This document shows positions 6,496 through 6,770 of a DNA stretch of 6,770 nt, piece by piece. A program made the translations under genes and the position numbers. This DNA comes from Methyloceanibacter sp. GTDB taxonomy: Bacteria > Pseudomonadota > Alphaproteobacteria > Rhizobiales > Methyloligellaceae. The stretch's first letter is position 1. Each line of letters starts with the position of its first letter. The DNA is taken from assembly GCA_016649675.1 (NCBI GenBank), contig JAENXG010000131.1, forward strand, positions 1-6,770, read 5' to 3'. The notes below the pieces were generated by a model. The model was given only the letters and a program-made list of their open reading frames with translations, ran no database searches and was not told where the DNA came from.

Positions 6496-6770
6496 GATTG
6501 TTGCTTAGAAGGCCAATTGTGAGTCTCCGCTTGGAGATCGCTGCACCATCGATAGAGCGCGTCGTAGATCACCATCCCATGGCGCAGCATCTCGTGGTCA
6601 TCAGGAAAATTGGCCGAGAGACCAAGCGAGATGGCGAACAGCCCTCCAGATTGCGGAGTCAAGTCATGCCGCGAGGTGTCGGCGCCGCGGACAATCTTGG
6701 CAAGATGCTGCAAGGCGGGATCGGTGAGTCCATACTTGTTCAGAAAGGCGTCGAAGGAGCAGAGCTCACC
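6492..6770 (-). CDS. chrB: Chromate resistance protein ChrB, C-terminal part (N-terminus beyond right edge)
   Basis: The last 92 residues of ChrB, a chromate-responsive regulatory/resistance protein usually encoded just before chrA. The reading frame is open from the window edge. It shows CSFDAFLNKYGL (4-15), a spaced LAKIVRGADT segment (23-32), then AISLGLSANFPDDHEMLRHG (46-65) and MVIYDALYRWC (66-76), the hallmark of the ChrB C-terminal domain. The N-terminal part of ChrB, linked to DNA binding in characterised homologues, is outside the window, so regulation cannot be judged here. The stop overlaps the chrA GTG start (GTGA), which implies a shared transcript and translational coupling. A TTG at 6713 in this frame is internal and should not be taken as a start. 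Confidence 0.92.
   Translation of the reverse strand, partial: GELCSFDAFLNKYGLTDPALQHLAKIVRGADTSRHDLTPQSGGLFAISLGLSANFPDDHEMLRHGMVIYDALYRWCSDLQAETHNWPSKQQS

Noticed and set aside
1..6770. CRISPR arrays, tRNA genes, insertion sequences
   Set aside because: No regularly spaced repeats, tRNA-like folds, transposase-like frames or terminal repeats were seen; almost all of the sequence is coding.

Overview
The window is a compact block of eight genes, all on the minus strand, so transcription runs from the right edge to the left edge. The genes are close or overlapping: the longest gap is about 93 bases, and no stretch over 300 bases lacks a gene. Both edges cut a gene. By eye the DNA is moderately GC-rich. 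The proteins (ChrB with long-form ChrA, Sec-exported soluble proteins, an FbpB-like permease) suggest a Gram-negative proteobacterium, perhaps an alpha- or betaproteobacterium from soil or water. The sequence alone does not settle the lineage.

In transcription order: (1) the C-terminal 92 residues of the chromate-resistance protein ChrB; (2) chrA, a two-domain chromate efflux protein, overlapping chrB by 4 nt; (3) an exported tandem DUF1259 (LppY/LpqO-like) protein; (4) a small exported protein that I do not recognise beyond its secretion signal; (5) a second tandem DUF1259 protein with no signal peptide, so probably cytoplasmic; (6) an exported concanavalin-like/DUF1080-like protein; (7) a periplasmic substrate-binding protein of the FbpA/FutA-like group; (8) the first 332 residues of an FbpB-like ABC permease, coupled to gene 7 and running off the left edge. 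An ATPase gene would be expected just beyond that edge (inference).

The functional anchor is chrBA, which senses and exports chromate. The five genes between chrA and the transporter are mostly uncharacterised and mostly exported. The layout suggests one transcription unit combining chromate efflux, two paralogous histidine-rich DUF1259 proteins in different compartments, and an ABC importer whose binding protein lacks the Tyr-Tyr iron ligands of FbpA. A joint role in oxyanion or metal handling is a hypothesis, not something shown. The main non-coding signal is a perfect 8-bp hairpin in the gap between genes 5 and 6, which may be where the unit is divided by RNA processing or regulation.
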